Assembly: GCF_963678635.1 (NCBI RefSeq)
Contig: NC_087063.1
Coordinates: forward strand, 55,581,504-55,645,503
Direction of reading: 5' to 3'
DNA from: Symsagittifera roscoffensis
Lineage: Eukaryota > Xenacoelomorpha > Acoela > Convolutidae
Length of the DNA stretch: 64,000 nt
The translations under genes were made by a program, and so were the position numbers. Shown one piece after another: positions 24,416 to 34,830 of the stretch. Position 1 is the stretch's first letter; each line of letters begins with the position of its first letter. The notes below the pieces were generated by a model, which saw nothing but the letters and a program-made list of their open reading frames with translations, was not told where the DNA came from and did not search any database.

Positions 24416-24886
24416 TTGAAAAAATCAAACCTCGTCGCAACGCAAACTAATACATCAAATCCGAAAGTAATGAGAAAGAATTTTTCACTGAACATGGTCA
24501 ATACAAGAAGCATAAAGGAGCATAAGGCCGAGCAGAAAACAATGGAAGAACCGACTGTACCGGCTAGTGAAACCAATCTTGAGACACCAGATCAGAGTAT
24601 TGACGGGTTGGAAAGAAAGACGACGGAATCATCACCAATGCCAAACGCAGAAGAACAGGAGAAGAAAACACCAGAGCGAAGGGTCGTTGGAGGGTTCAGA
24701 AGTTTCCTAAGACAGCAACGAAGTGTACCAATACTTGGGCGAAGGGTCCTAGGAGGGTTCAGAAAAGTCCTGGGACAGCAACGAATTGTACCAACACTTG
24801 AGCGAAGGGTCCTAGGAGGGTACATAAAAGTACTGGGACCGTACCAAAGTGTACCAAGACCCCATCGAAGTATATCAACACTTTAG
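24416..24886 (+). CDS. gag: Gag N-terminal fragment with 21-residue repeats (third full copy)
   Basis: A 156-codon frame homologous to 23050-23457. The most likely start is the Met before VNTRSI at about 24494; the upstream codons match the leader of other copies. Three repeat units follow, the last degenerate. The stop lies in the repeat array. Confidence 0.55.
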   Translation: MKKSNLVATQTNTSNPKVMRKNFSLNMVNTRSIKEHKAEQKTMEEPTVPASETNLETPDQSIDGLERKTTESSPMPNAEEQEKKTPERRVVGGFRSFLRQQRSVPILGRRVLGGFRKVLGQQRIVPTLERRVLGGYIKVLGPYQSVPRPHRSISTL

Positions 24887-25167
24887 CGAAGGGTCCTAGG
24901 AGAGTACCAAGAAATCGTGGGACAGTATTGAAGCATCCCAAACTATAACGAAGGATCCTAAAGCCTAAAACTGATTTAGACTCAAAAATGATTTAGACTA
25001 CTTCGACTGGTTTTAGTTTTTAAAACATTAGGGAACTTTCTTGTTATTTCAACCAGATTTTACGGTAGGGACTTGTAAATATTAATTTTGTAGATAAAGA
25101 AAATTGTATATATAAATATCATCAAGCGAAATAGGGTATCGATAACTGAAAGAAGGGGACAAGGACT

Positions 25168-26061
25168 TTGAAAAAATCAAACCTCGTCGCAACGCAAACT
25201 AATACATCAAATCCGAAAGTAATGAGAAAGAATTTTTCACTGAACATGGTAAATACAAGAAGCATAGAGGAGCATAAGGCCGAGGAGAAAGCAATGGAAG
25301 AACCGACTGTACCGGCTAGAGAAATCAATCTTGAGACACCAGATCAGAGTACTGACGGGTTGGAAAGAAAGACGACGGAATCATCGCCAATGCCAAATGC
25401 AGAAGAACAGGGGAAGAAAACAATAGAGTTCTCACCAATAGGCAATGTAGAAGAAACAACAAACAACACGCCGGAAACAATGAAAGACGATTCCCGAACA
25501 AAAGGAACGTCATTCACAGAGAGGATCGCAGCGGTGGTAGGAATGAAACCAAAAGAGAAAGAAGAGGTAATACCAGCGTCCGAAAAAGGCAAAACGTTTG
25601 GAAGAGTTTCCTCAATTATAACAGAAGCTAATCAAGACGAAGAGCAGGTCACACAAGCGGCAACGGCCAACCGAGACAAACAAACCATGGAAACTAAAAC
25701 AACTTCACTTGAAATGGGCGACTTGATGGCAAAGTGGGAGCAAATCGACAAGAAGCTGAAACGCAGCGAGGAAGACCGCCAAGAGCTGAAAAAGGAAGTA
25801 CGACACAATAAGAACAAGAACCTAGACAACTACTTTGTCCTGGCAAGAGCGACGGAAGAGAAGCTGCAGCAGATGGCGGACAAAATAGAAACGACCGACA
25901 AAGAGCGAGAGAAACATATCAAGATAGATATGGTGGAATTGAAGAAGAGATACGACACCGTGAGTGAAAAGTTGTGGAATCTAGAGACCAGAATGGACAC
26001 AAGGAGAAAGGAGCAAGCAGAAAGTTCTGCAGCCATACAATCAAATTGGATGTACTCTTGA
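25168..26061 (+). CDS. gag: Gag polyprotein, N-terminal region with coiled coil
   Basis: The longest Gag frame, 297 codons. Residues 26-90 repeat the MVNTRSI N-terminus seen in the upstream copies; residues 90-190 are polar and low-complexity; residues 190-290 are heptad-like and strongly charged (MAKWEQIDKKLKR, EDRQELKKEV), predicting a coiled coil. It lacks the 21-residue repeats. A stop at 26061 interrupts it, and the capsid region continues in other frames just downstream, so the Gag gene is broken. Gag would form the particle around the RNA in the cytoplasm. The start at the Met of MVNTRSI (about 25246) is preferred because the upstream sequence is conserved as leader. Confidence 0.65.
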   Translation: MKKSNLVATQTNTSNPKVMRKNFSLNMVNTRSIEEHKAEEKAMEEPTVPAREINLETPDQSTDGLERKTTESSPMPNAEEQGKKTIEFSPIGNVEETTNNTPETMKDDSRTKGTSFTERIAAVVGMKPKEKEEVIPASEKGKTFGRVSSIITEANQDEEQVTQAATANRDKQTMETKTTSLEMGDLMAKWEQIDKKLKRSEEDRQELKKEVRHNKNKNLDNYFVLARATEEKLQQMADKIETTDKEREKHIKIDMVELKKRYDTVSEKLWNLETRMDTRRKEQAESSAAIQSNWMYS

Positions 26062-26880
26062 GAAATTCCATAGCCCAAGATAAATTTGTGGTGTAAAAAG
26101 CCGTCCGGAACTAGAGTCGACTTCGTGGGAACCACAACGAAAGAAACGGGAATCTACACCGTTACCACGGATTGATAGCACCATGGCGTCAGGGGGACAA
26201 GGACTGCTATGAAGGTGGGAGCCTCAATCTCAACGAGGACGTCAGAAGACTCAGGAATACATATGGGTGTACAACCGGATGACATGACGTGGGCCAGTAT
26301 CTGGGAAAGGATGAACAGGACGCTTGAAGCTTTCGCAACAAGGAACACATACTCAAGTGACAGAGGCAGTGGCAAATCCCGGAAAACCTTCAAAAAACCT
26401 AAGGAATTCAGATTGTTGCATTAATACATGGGTTAATATAATGAGACTACAACTAGAACAAGACAACTCGAACGAAGAGAGGCAGGCCTGCACGGCGATA
26501 CTAAGCAACATAGAGGGAACAGCACTGAAGTGTGTGGTGGCAAAGAAGGCGGAGGAGCGTGACACTGCAGACAAGATACTCCACATACAGTTGAGTCAAT
26601 TTGGATCGGATGTGAAGGGTCACAAAAAAAAGACAAAGAGATGACGAGTCGATAGATCAATTTCTGGATGATCTTGAGAGCTTCAGGAGGAGAAGCGATC
26701 CAGAGGAATCGACCAACAGAGTAAACTTTAGCATCGCTTCGAAGTCTATCGACGGAGTGAGGAGTGATGACTTGAGAACGATGTTGGCAACATATTACAC
26801 GCCATCGAAGGACAACACACCAACCCCAGAGGAGATGAGGCAAAAGTCAGGGGAATATATGTAAATGAAACCAAAGAAGT
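26062..26880 (+). pseudogene. gag: Gag capsid domain (frameshifted)
   Basis: Capsid-type Gag domain of Ty3/gypsy elements spread over three frames. Recognisable runs are FKKPKEF (26390), INTWVNIMRLQLEQDNS followed by ILSNIEGTALKC (26430-26540), ADKILHIQLSQFGS, then DDLESFRRRSDPEE and RTMLATYYTPSKD up to EEMRQKSGEYM at 26860, where a stop follows. The helix-rich pattern and the aromatic/Leu spacing are typical of the retrotransposon Gag capsid family. At 26640 a frame change follows a run of A. Confidence 0.65.
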
Positions 26881-27444
26881 ACTCATTTTAAGAAAACGGA
26901 AACATGCAAGGGAGAAGCCAACAAAAAGGTCGTCATGGTAGAAACCTAGAGACGACATGGACAAACGAAAGTCATACACAAACTGCGCATCAGCGGACAT
27001 CACGTAGCGGATTGTACAACATACAAGCGAGGTATGAAAAGCTTGGGATATGTGCCAGACGGAAGAACACGAGTTTTACAGTGGTTTGATCATTAAGATG
27101 AACGCGAGGTGTTTTTTCTGCAACCAAGAGCGCCATTTCAGGAAGGAAGGTCCCCTGTATTGGGAGGCAGTGAAGAATCAAGGACACCCAAAACATAATT
27201 TGGCATTGGCAGCGGTTCAGAACACAAGGAACAGACAAACTGAAAATGACAGCAAATGGTGATTCACCTACGACGACAGTAAAGACCGTAGCACAAGTCA
27301 AAGATGCCGTGAAGGAAGTAACGAGGAACCTGGGTGGACCGATTGATCAAACATTAATGCACATTGATGTATACGCGGAGTAATTGCGAACAATAACACC
27401 ACAAACCCCTTCTAGAGCACTGAGAACATTACTCACGAGAGGTT
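26881..27444 (+). pseudogene. gag: Gag nucleocapsid with defective zinc knuckle
   Basis: Contains the CX2CX4HX4C region as CFFCNQERHFRKEG near 27113-27155. The final Cys is Gly here, so zinc binding is lost. The second gag copy (32282) keeps all four ligands. An upstream piece that would form a second knuckle (near 26990) is not intact. After 27240 the frame leads through linker sequence toward the protease. Confidence 0.7.
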
Positions 27445-27873
27445 GTGGCAGATCAGTTTGCAATATACAGCAGGTATACGGAAGCCTATGGTCCGCATGA
27501 GGTCATGTTGAACTTACATGGAGAAAAAATCTATACAAAGACGATGATAACATGTGACGAGGATCTAGCTGGAAAAATCAATGTTGGCAGAGAAGAACTA
27601 AAAGTGAGATCCAATGGGCACTGTGCTATGCTGGAAGAGGATGCCATGCATCTGGGAATGGAAGCAGACGTATCTGCACACGTATTGGACATAAGCGGAA
27701 AGAAGACACAACTGCGTGGATTGTTGGACACGGGAGCCGTCTTGAGTGTAATACCAATTGAGACTTGGAGAAGAATGGGATTTGACAAAGACGACCTGAT
27801 TGACTCAAGAATACGGCTGTCAGCAGCAAACAAGGGGGCGCTTCGGGTTATAGGTAGGACACCAAAAAAATAA
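27445..27873 (+). CDS. pro: Retropepsin-like aspartic protease region
   Basis: A 142-codon frame. The catalytic motif LLDTGAVLSVIP lies at residues 93-104, followed after about 35 residues by a hydrophobic Gly-containing strand (GALRVIG) matching the second conserved loop of retropepsins. The protease cuts Gag-Pol during particle maturation. The frame ends in a run of A (accaaaaaaataa), which looks like a slippage error; the next pol block continues in another frame at 27897. The counterpart in copy 2 (32512-32640) keeps only the motif end. Confidence 0.75.
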   Translation: MADQFAIYSRYTEAYGPHEVMLNLHGEKIYTKTMITCDEDLAGKINVGREELKVRSNGHCAMLEEDAMHLGMEADVSAHVLDISGKKTQLRGLLDTGAVLSVIPIETWRRMGFDKDDLIDSRIRLSAANKGALRVIGRTPKK

Positions 27874-27878
27874 CCCTA

Positions 27879-28640
27879 AACCTCGGAGAATGCAATTTGT
27901 GGATGTGCTTTGTGGTGGTGGAGAATCTATATGAGTCTGACCAATTCATTTTAGGCAGAGACTCCATCAAGAATTTTGATGTAACAATTGAACTTAACAA
28001 TGCGATGTTCAGGATTCGGAACCCGGAAAGGACGTACGTAATTAAACCGGTAAATTTGATAACGGCGAACGAAAATAAGGCTCCAGTTTTCTTGAGTAGG
28101 AGGGTAAGGCTGCTTGCGAATGAGGTGGCAAAAGTAACTTTGCGGATGAAAAACTATAATGAACTAAGCGACAAAAAACAAGTATCCAAATCAGACCGAA
28201 TCCAAACAGTCAAAGTGCTGCTATTTTAGGAAGATCCTTCTCGATAACCAAGAGTGGCCTCTTGTTGAATATTCTTGATATACCAATCATAATCGAGGGA
28301 AAGGAAGCTGGAATACGCTCTAGATATGAAAACTAGATATGAAATGACTGAAAATGTGAAAGGAAATGAAGTTCTTGATGGCCCGATCCATAGGGATAAA
28401 AATTGTATCTTGAGAAGATTGAAGAAAATAAAATGTTCATCAGATCTTGTGAAGTCACTTAAATCAGAGACAGACGATGGACTGTCGAGCTCTTCGGATT
28501 TTCCAGAGAGGCTCACACTAGAGAAATTGGGAATGGATAAACCAGTATTACCAGAATATGAACACTTAAAGGGAAAAGTAACATACGAACAGCTCGAAGC
28601 CATCAAGGATGTTCTGGATGTTTTTTGAGACATAAGGTAG
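27879..28640 (+). pseudogene. Pol linker between protease and RT, copy 1
   Basis: Two open stretches (27897-28229 and 28326-28628) homologous to 21509-22150 and 32640-33360. Common runs are YVIKPVNLI, LRMKNYNELSD and ILRRLKKIKCSS. The second stretch leads into the RT N-terminus via LEAIKDVLDVF. A small deletion near 28190 and another near 28265 break the frame. No function is recognised. Confidence 0.65.
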
Positions 28641-29340
28641 ACATTGGATGCTGCACCTTCGTTGAACACGAAATGGAGCTACAAGAGTCCGCGATGCCGC
28701 ACAGGGAGGGGGCGAGGCGTATGACCCCAAACAAATCGGATGCATGTAGAAATTAGAAAGAGACCCTACTAGAGTATGACATGATAGAACCATCCAAATT
28801 ATCGTGGGCGTGTGGAGTAGTGATGGCAAAAAAGAAAGGAAACCAACTTAGAATTTGTTGTGACTTTCGATATCTGAGCTCCGTCACGGTGAAGGATGCC
28901 TATCCCATACCTAGGATTGATGAGAGTCTTTCAAAATTAGGTGACGCCAAATTTTTCACAATTCTTGGTCTAGGCTTGGCCTTTTGGCACGAACCACTGA
29001 GGAAGCAGGACAGGGACAAGACGGTTTTGCATCCGAGCTGGGATTGTTTCAAAGGAAAAGGATGCCCTTTGACCTTTGCAATGCGTTAGCCACCTTCCAA
29101 TGACTAATGGCACATACGCTGACAAGCGTAACGAAGTAATACGGTAATTTAGTAATGTGCTACGCAGATGACGTGGTGATTGCAACACCTACCCTGGAGG
29201 ACCTCATTGAACGACTGGACGAGGTGTTTGCTTGCATGAAGAGAGCAGGACTGAAATGCAAGCCATCGAAGTGTGAGATTCTCAAGGACTCGATCAAACA
29301 GCTGTGAGAATGGTGGACAAACATGGTATTAGACCAGAGC
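28641..29340 (+). pseudogene. pol: Ty3/gypsy reverse transcriptase, copy 1
   Basis: Fingers motif: WACGVVMAKKKGNQLRICCD then YPIPRIDE (28790-28925). Motif A region reads FTILGLGLAF where FTxLDLxxAF is expected, so the catalytic Asp is Gly. Palm motif C is CYADDVVIAT at 29160-29185. Connection sequence CKPSKCEILKDSI follows. Frames change at about 28750, 29090 and 29300, and a stop follows MR at 29087. The domain would copy element RNA into DNA; this copy cannot. Confidence 0.8.
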
Positions 29341-29918
29341 CAGACGCGGTAGAGGCAGAACTGACTTGGAAATCGTCAATAACAGAACAACATTTGATGA
29401 GCTTCTTGGGTTTCGCAAATTACTACAGGGAGTTCATCAAGGGCTATGCGGACAAAGTATGTCCAATGCAATAACTCATGAGGCACATGGGCAAGAAATT
29501 CACGTGGAATAACGCGGCAGAGGAATCACTTCAAAGAATAAAGAGAAAGCTGTGCGAATGTACGTGCTGGACACCGATTCATCGGTGGTAGTGATCTCTG
29601 GAATACTCCACCAAGAACAGGAATGGAACGGGAAGACAGCCTTGAGACCTATAGCTTACGGGAGAAAAGTCTTGAGTGATACAGAGATGAAGTACGGCGC
29701 ATCCAAAGCGGAAATGTTTGCGGCAGTCACATTTCAAAAAAAAACAGGGCATATCTGGATAGCGAGCCATTCAATTTACGAGTCGACAACAGAGCACTCA
29801 GTAGGTTGAAAACGTTCTCAATGGACCAGAGCTACATTGGGAGATGGATAGTGAGCCTGGATGCTTATAACACGATGATTGAGCACAAAAAAGGGACAAA
29901 CATCAAATTGCCGACAGC
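29341..29918 (+). pseudogene. pol: Ty3/gypsy RNase H, copy 1
   Basis: Contains the pre-RNase H thumb phrase SFLGFANYYREFIKGY (about 29400-29450) and the RNase H start MYVLDTDSSVVVISGILHQE (29555 on), then RPIAYGRKVLSDTEMKYG and KAEMFAAVTF. Frameshifts at about 29545 and 29745. Degrades the RNA strand in RNA-DNA hybrids. It is followed by the connector DSLSKTTELYE-like sequence near 29920. Confidence 0.75.
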
Positions 29919-30513
29919 TTGAGCAAGACGACGGAACTCTACGAGAGACAGGAGCAAAGGGAGGCAGAAAGTCCTGAAATCGAAGATGATTTCTCAGTTA
30001 TGGACAAGGAGACGTATGACAGTCTTCCACTCATGAGGTGGCTTGACAAGTCAGAGAAACCAATAGAGGACCATCCCGAGCTGCCAGCTAAACATGAGAC
30101 GAAAGAAATTGTCAAGATAAATCCAGGGATGCCAATGGAAATGATGCTCAAGTTGATGAAAGTGAGGAAAACACTAAAAGCAAAACCTAGGACCTCGATG
30201 AAGTAGAAATAAGAAGGGTGAGGATCTGAGGAGACTACTCGAAAAACCAGCAGACGATAAACCGGTAGTCCAGAACAATGATAAAGACAAATCGGAAGTC
30301 ACCATATTGAAAAGAGGGGAAGCGGCTCATGGCGAGGACTCAACGATAGGCAACCTGACGACAAAGAAGTTGTGCAAACATTGGTCGAGAAATTTCCAGA
30401 GGACAAACTAAGACGGACAACGTTACGGAAGAAGAAAGTGACGTTCAAGGAGGACGCCGAACACCTAGGACCAGATCAAGAGTCCGGGGAGTGGTCAGAG
30501 TTAGAAGGAGACG
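29919..30513 (+). pseudogene. Unrecognised pol linker between RNase H and integrase, copy 1
   Basis: Open from 29919 to 30206, highly charged and acidic (ETYDSLPLMRWLDKSEKP), ending with a frame change. From 30210 to 30513 the sequence continues as LLEKPADDKPV-type and RKKKVTFKED-type polar residues in other frames. Such a long acidic linker between RNase H and integrase is not typical of Ty3/gypsy. No domain recognised. Confidence 0.5.
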
Positions 30514-31960
30514 GTGAGTAAGAGAATTTGTCCGGGGAGTCGGAAGAATGGGATGATGACTCAGAGAAGAGTGGTTATGACCAAGAGAGTCTGCATGATT
30601 TTAGCAGAAGAGAAAATGAGGCGGACGTACAACCTACAGCAACATGATGCGTACGGAGGAGAAGAGCTTGAGAAAATAGCGATATCAAGGAAACCATTCA
30701 GGAAGCTATCGTGCCATTCAAATGTCAGGACGAACCTGGAACCGGAAGATGACACGGAGGTCTTGAGAAGGACAGTTTGCGTTAAGCTAAAAGACGACAT
30801 CCACAGTCCCAGAGAGTTGAATGGCCATATGATGGCCTTGAAGGAACACGTCAAAGCGAGATACAGACTGTCCGATCTGATACGAGCCCAGAAGGAAGAC
30901 AGGATGACGAGTAACCTCTCTACATGCTACACTACATGGATCCGGACGGGATTCAAGGAGAAAAGAGACCTGGAGGAGACAAGATCTTGAGCCAGTTATT
31001 CAAAGAGAGAAGGGACTTACTCTATCACACAGCTGATGGTGTAGTAGCCTGTAGGAGGAAAGATGAAGAGAAGTTATTACACAGACATAATCTCATCATA
31101 CTGCCACAGCTATACCAGACGAAAATGTTGTTCAGATCGCACGACCAGATGCGAAATCAACGGATAGACAATGTACGACAAGTCAGACACGGTTTGATTG
31201 GCCAGGATTGAGAAAGGCTTCTCGTGTTTGCAAGTAAAAGACCCGTAGAAAAATGAAATTCCCACTTGAGTCCGTAGAAATCCTTGAGTTTATCGAGGTC
31301 GTGCAGATAGACCATCAGAAGATATGCATGACGGACTCGGGATACAATCAAATTCTGGTAATCATAGACCACTTAACGAAACTGGCAGAAGCAGTACCAT
31401 GTCAGATGGCCTCAGCCGAAAAGACTTGAGATCATTTTAACGCACGGGATATCACGATATGTTTGTCTGATGACCTTCCAATCGGACAATGGGAAGGCCT
31501 TCATGGGGGACCTGACAAAAGAACTGATGAGGAGATCCCACATTGCTCAACAACTTACCATCCTCAGACTAACGGATTAGTGGAGAGACAGAACAGAACG
31601 CTGGTGAACATGCTCAGGGTGTATTGCTCGAGATACATGACAGTTTGGGATAAATATCTGCAGCAAGTGGTAGGGGCGTATAACAGGACGTAACATTCAA
31701 CAACAGGGATCACTCCTTTTATGATGTTAACTGGCAGGGAGAGAGCGATGCCCCTGAAATTCTTCTATCCAGAAAAGGAAGGTAAAGAGACGTCGCTTCA
31801 GGCGTATGTGAAGGAAGCGGTCAGGAGACTACAAAAATTGAACGAGCTCTGTAGATGAATCTTGGCGCAGGCACAGATGAGACAGCGGAAAAAGTACGAT
31901 GAAAAAATACTTCAACCGAAACCATATGCTGTGGGAAAATACGTCTGGGTGACGGGTCTT
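30514..31960 (+). pseudogene. int: Ty3/gypsy integrase, copy 1
   Basis: 30514-30780 is a charged N-terminal region. An N-terminal zinc-binding-like stretch around 31080-31200 includes RSHDQM. The core shows the first catalytic Asp in VVQIDHQK-like sequence (31300), the second in FQSDNGKAF (31480, in the frame of ttccaatcggacaatggg), and the third, Glu, in NGLVERQNRTL (31575), so the DDE triad is legible. Then MLTGRERAMPL and a C-terminal AVGKYVWV. Frameshifts near 30990, 31210, 31430 and 31690. At about 31950 it fuses to Gag of the next copy. It would insert element DNA into chromosomes. Confidence 0.8.
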
Positions 31961-32077
31961 GAGAACGATGTTGGCAACATAATACACGCCATCGAAGGTC
32001 AACGCACCAACCCAGAGGAAATGAGGCAAAAGTCAAGGGAATATATGTTAATGAAACCAAAGAAGTACTCATTTTAA
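31862..32077 (+). CDS. Chimeric integrase-Gag junction frame
   Basis: A 71-codon frame that begins in the integrase C-terminus (VGKYVWV) and continues without a break into sequence homologous to the Gag capsid end at 26770-26880. It marks the breakpoint of the 5.2-kb tandem duplication. In copy 2 the same integrase position reads GQYVWVFHK and continues normally. Probably not a functional protein. Confidence 0.6.
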   Translation: MAQAQMRQRKKYDEKILQPKPYAVGKYVWVTGLENDVGNIIHAIEGQRTNPEEMRQKSREYMLMKPKKYSF

Positions 32078-32511
32078 GAAAACAGAAACATGCAAGGGAG
32101 AAGCCAACAACAAAGGTCGTCATGGTACAAACCTAGAGACGACATGGACAAACGAAAGTCATGCGCAAACATCACGTAGCGGATTGTGCAACATACAAGC
32201 GAGGTATGAAAAGCTTGGGATATGCGCCAGACCGAAGAACACGAGTTTTACAGTGAAAGCGATCATTAGGATGAAAGCGAGGTGTTTTTTCTGCAACCAA
32301 GAGGGCCATTCCAGGATGGAATGTCCCCTGTTGTGGGAGGCAGTGAAGAATCAAGGTCACCCAAAACATCATTTGGCATTGGAAGCGGTCAGCGGTTCAG
32401 AGCACAAGGAACAGACAAACTAAAAATGACCTGCAGAGTAAAAAAAGTAGCAAATGGTAATTTACCTACAACGACAGTAAAGACCGTAGCACACGACGAC
32501 AGTAAAGACGT
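31961..32511 (+). pseudogene. gag: Gag C-terminus with intact zinc knuckle, copy 2
   Basis: Covers the end of capsid (EEMRQKSREYMLMKPKKY) and a nucleocapsid with a perfect CX2CX4HX4C knuckle, CFFCNQEGHSRMEC, at about 32282-32325, followed by PLLWEAVKNQGHP. The capsid N-terminal part is not duplicated. The knuckle would bind element RNA. Confidence 0.75.
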
Positions 32512-33360
32512 CGGTTACTGGACACGGGAGCGGTCTTGAGCGTTACACCAATCGAAATTTGGGAACGAATGGGCTTCAACAAAGACGATTTGATAGACTC
32601 GAGAATACGGCTGTCAGCAACGATCAAGGGGCGCTGCGGGTACTAAGCAATACACCAATAATAGCCCTAAACTTAGGGGAACGCAATTTGTGGATGTGCT
32701 TTCTGGTGGTGGAGAATCTATATGAGTCTCACCACTTCACTTTAGGCAGAGACTTCAGGAATTTTGATGTTACAATAGATCTAAACAATCCGATGTTCAG
32801 GACTCGGAACCCGGAAAGGAAGTACGTAATTAAACCGGTAAATTTGATAACGGCGAACGAAAATAAGGCTCCAGTTTTCTTGAGTAGGAGGGTAAGGCTG
32901 AAAGCGAATGAGGCGGCAAAAATAATTTTGCGGATGAAAAACTATAATGAATTAAGCGACAATAAACAAGTATGTATAGTACCGAATCCAAACAGTCAAA
33001 GTGCTGCTATTTTAGGAAGATCCTTCTCGATAACCAAGTGTGGCCTCTTGTTGAATACTCTTGATATACCAATCACAATTGAGAGGGGAAAGAAGCTTGA
33101 ATACGCACTAGATATGAAAAGTAGATATGAAATAACTGAAAATGTGAAAGTTCTTGATAGCCCGAATCATAGGGATAAAAATCGTATCTTGAGAAGATTG
33201 AAGAAAATAAAATGTTTATCAGGTCTTGTGAAGTCACTTAAATCAGAGACAGACGATGGACTGTCGAGCTGTTCGATTTTTCCAGAGAGGCTCACGCTAG
33301 AGAAATTGGAAATGGATAAACCAGTGTTACCAGAATATGAACATTTAAGAGAAAAGTAAC
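32512..33360 (+). pseudogene. Protease remnant and pol linker, copy 2
   Basis: Starts with LLDTGAVLSVTP at about 32517, the aspartic protease active-site motif, then shifts frame into a 266-codon open stretch (32559-33359) homologous to the copy 1 linker. About 400 bp between the zinc knuckle and the protease motif are missing compared with copy 1. The linker here is the most complete of the three and has no internal stop: GRSFSITK, IPITIERGKKLEYAL and ILRRLKKIK are all in one frame. Confidence 0.7.
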
Positions 33361-34140
33361 AGACGAACAGCTCGAAGCCATCAAGGATGTTCTGGATAGG
33401 AATCAGGGTGTTTTTTGAGACATAAGGTAGACATTGGATGCTGCAACTTCGTTGAACATGAAAAAGAGCTACAAGAAACCGCGATGCCGCACAGGGAGGT
33501 GGCGAGGCGTATGACCCCAAACAAATCCGATGCATGTAGAAAAGAGATAGAGACCCTACTAGAGTATGACATGATAGAACCATCCAAATTAACGTGGGCG
33601 TGTGGAGTATTATGGCAAAAAAGAAAGGAAACCAACTAAGAATTTGTTGTGACTTTCGATATCTGAGCTCCGTCACGGTGAAGGATGCCTATCCTATACC
33701 TAGGAATGATGAGAGTCTTTCAAAATTACGTGACGCCAATTTTTTCACAACTATTGGTCTAGGCTCGGCCTTTTGGCACGTACCACTGAGGAACCAGGAC
33801 AGGGAAAAGGTGGTTTTGCATCCGAGCTGGGATTGTTCCAATGGAAAAGGATGCCCTTTGGCCTTTGCAATGTGACAGCCACCTTCCAACGACTAATAGC
33901 ACAGGCGCTGACAAGTGTAACGAAGAAATACGGTAATTTAGTAATGTGCTACGTAGATGACGTGGTGATTGCAACACCTACCCTGGAGGACCACAATAAA
34001 CGACTGGACGAGGTGTTTGCTTGCATGAAGAGAGTAGGACTGAAATGCAAGCCATCGAAGTGTGAGATTCTCACGGACTCGATCGAATACCTGGGAGAAT
34101 GGTGGACAAAAATGGTATTAAACCAGACCCAGACGCGGTA
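33361..34140 (+). pseudogene. pol: Ty3/gypsy reverse transcriptase, copy 2
   Basis: Shows EIETLLEYDMIEPSKLTWAC, KKKGNQLRICCDFRYL, a motif A region FTTIGLGSAFWH (again Gly for the catalytic Asp), QWKRMPFGLCN (33840) and motif C CYVDDVVIAT (33950). Frameshifts near 33620 and 33810. It is better preserved than copy 1 yet shares its key lesion. Confidence 0.82.
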
Positions 34141-34830
34141 GATGCAGTACTGACTTGGAAATTGCCAAAAACAGAACACCAGTTGATGAGCTTCTTGGGT
34201 TTCGCAAATTACTACAGAGATTTCATCAAGGGCTATGCGGACAAAGTATATCCAATGCAACAACCCATGAGGTACAAGGGCAAGAAATTCACATGGAATA
34301 ACGCGGCAGAGGAATCACTTCAAAGAATAAAGAGAGAGCTGTGCGTATTTACGTACTGGACACCGATGCATCGGTGGTAGCGATCTCTGGATTACTCCAC
34401 CAAGAACAGGAATGGAACGGGAAGACAACCTTGAGACCGATAGCTTACGGAAGAAAAGTCTTGAGTGATACAGAGATGAAGTACGGTACATCCAAAGCGG
34501 AAATGTTTGCGGCAGTCACATTTGAAAAAAAAGGGCATATCTGTGTAGCGAACCATTCAATTTACGATTCGACAACAGATCACTCAATAGGTTGAAAACG
34601 TTCTCAATGGACCAGAGCTACTTTGGGAGATGGATAGTGCGCATGGATGCTTATAACACGATGATTGAGCACAGAAAAAGGGACAAACATCAAATTGCCG
34701 ACAGCTTGAGCAAGACAACGGAACTCTACGAGAGACGGGAGCAAAGGGAGGCAGAAAGTCCAGAAATCGAAGATGGTTTCTCAATTATGGACAAGGAGAC
34801 GAATGACAGTCTTCCACTCATGAGGTGACT
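34099..34830 (+). pseudogene. pol: Ty3/gypsy RNase H, copy 2
   Basis: LMSFLGFANYYRDFIKGY in the thumb region, then YVLDTDASVVAISGLLHQE at about 34350 and GRKVLSDTEMKYGTSKAE. A frameshift at about 34340 joins the two open stretches; another follows KKG near 34530. It continues into DSLSKTTELYERREQ near 34700. Confidence 0.75.

Larger units (their letters stand above)
22794..25430 (+). repeat. Four direct copies of leader plus Gag N-terminus
   Basis: The phrase cctaaaactgattta starts copies near 22794, 23600, 24211 and 24961. Each holds ~240 bp of leader ending cgcaacgcaaactaata, then a Gag start with MVNTRSI. Copies differ in length (about 806, 611 and 750 bp) mainly in the number of 63-bp units after the Gag N-terminus. 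Only the last continues into a long Gag frame. Unequal recombination between the 63-bp units explains the layout. Confidence 0.85.

Noticed and set aside
22245-25000. CRISPR-like array of spaced repeats
   Set aside because: The 63-bp units are contiguous, without unique spacers, encode protein and lie in a eukaryotic retrotransposon.
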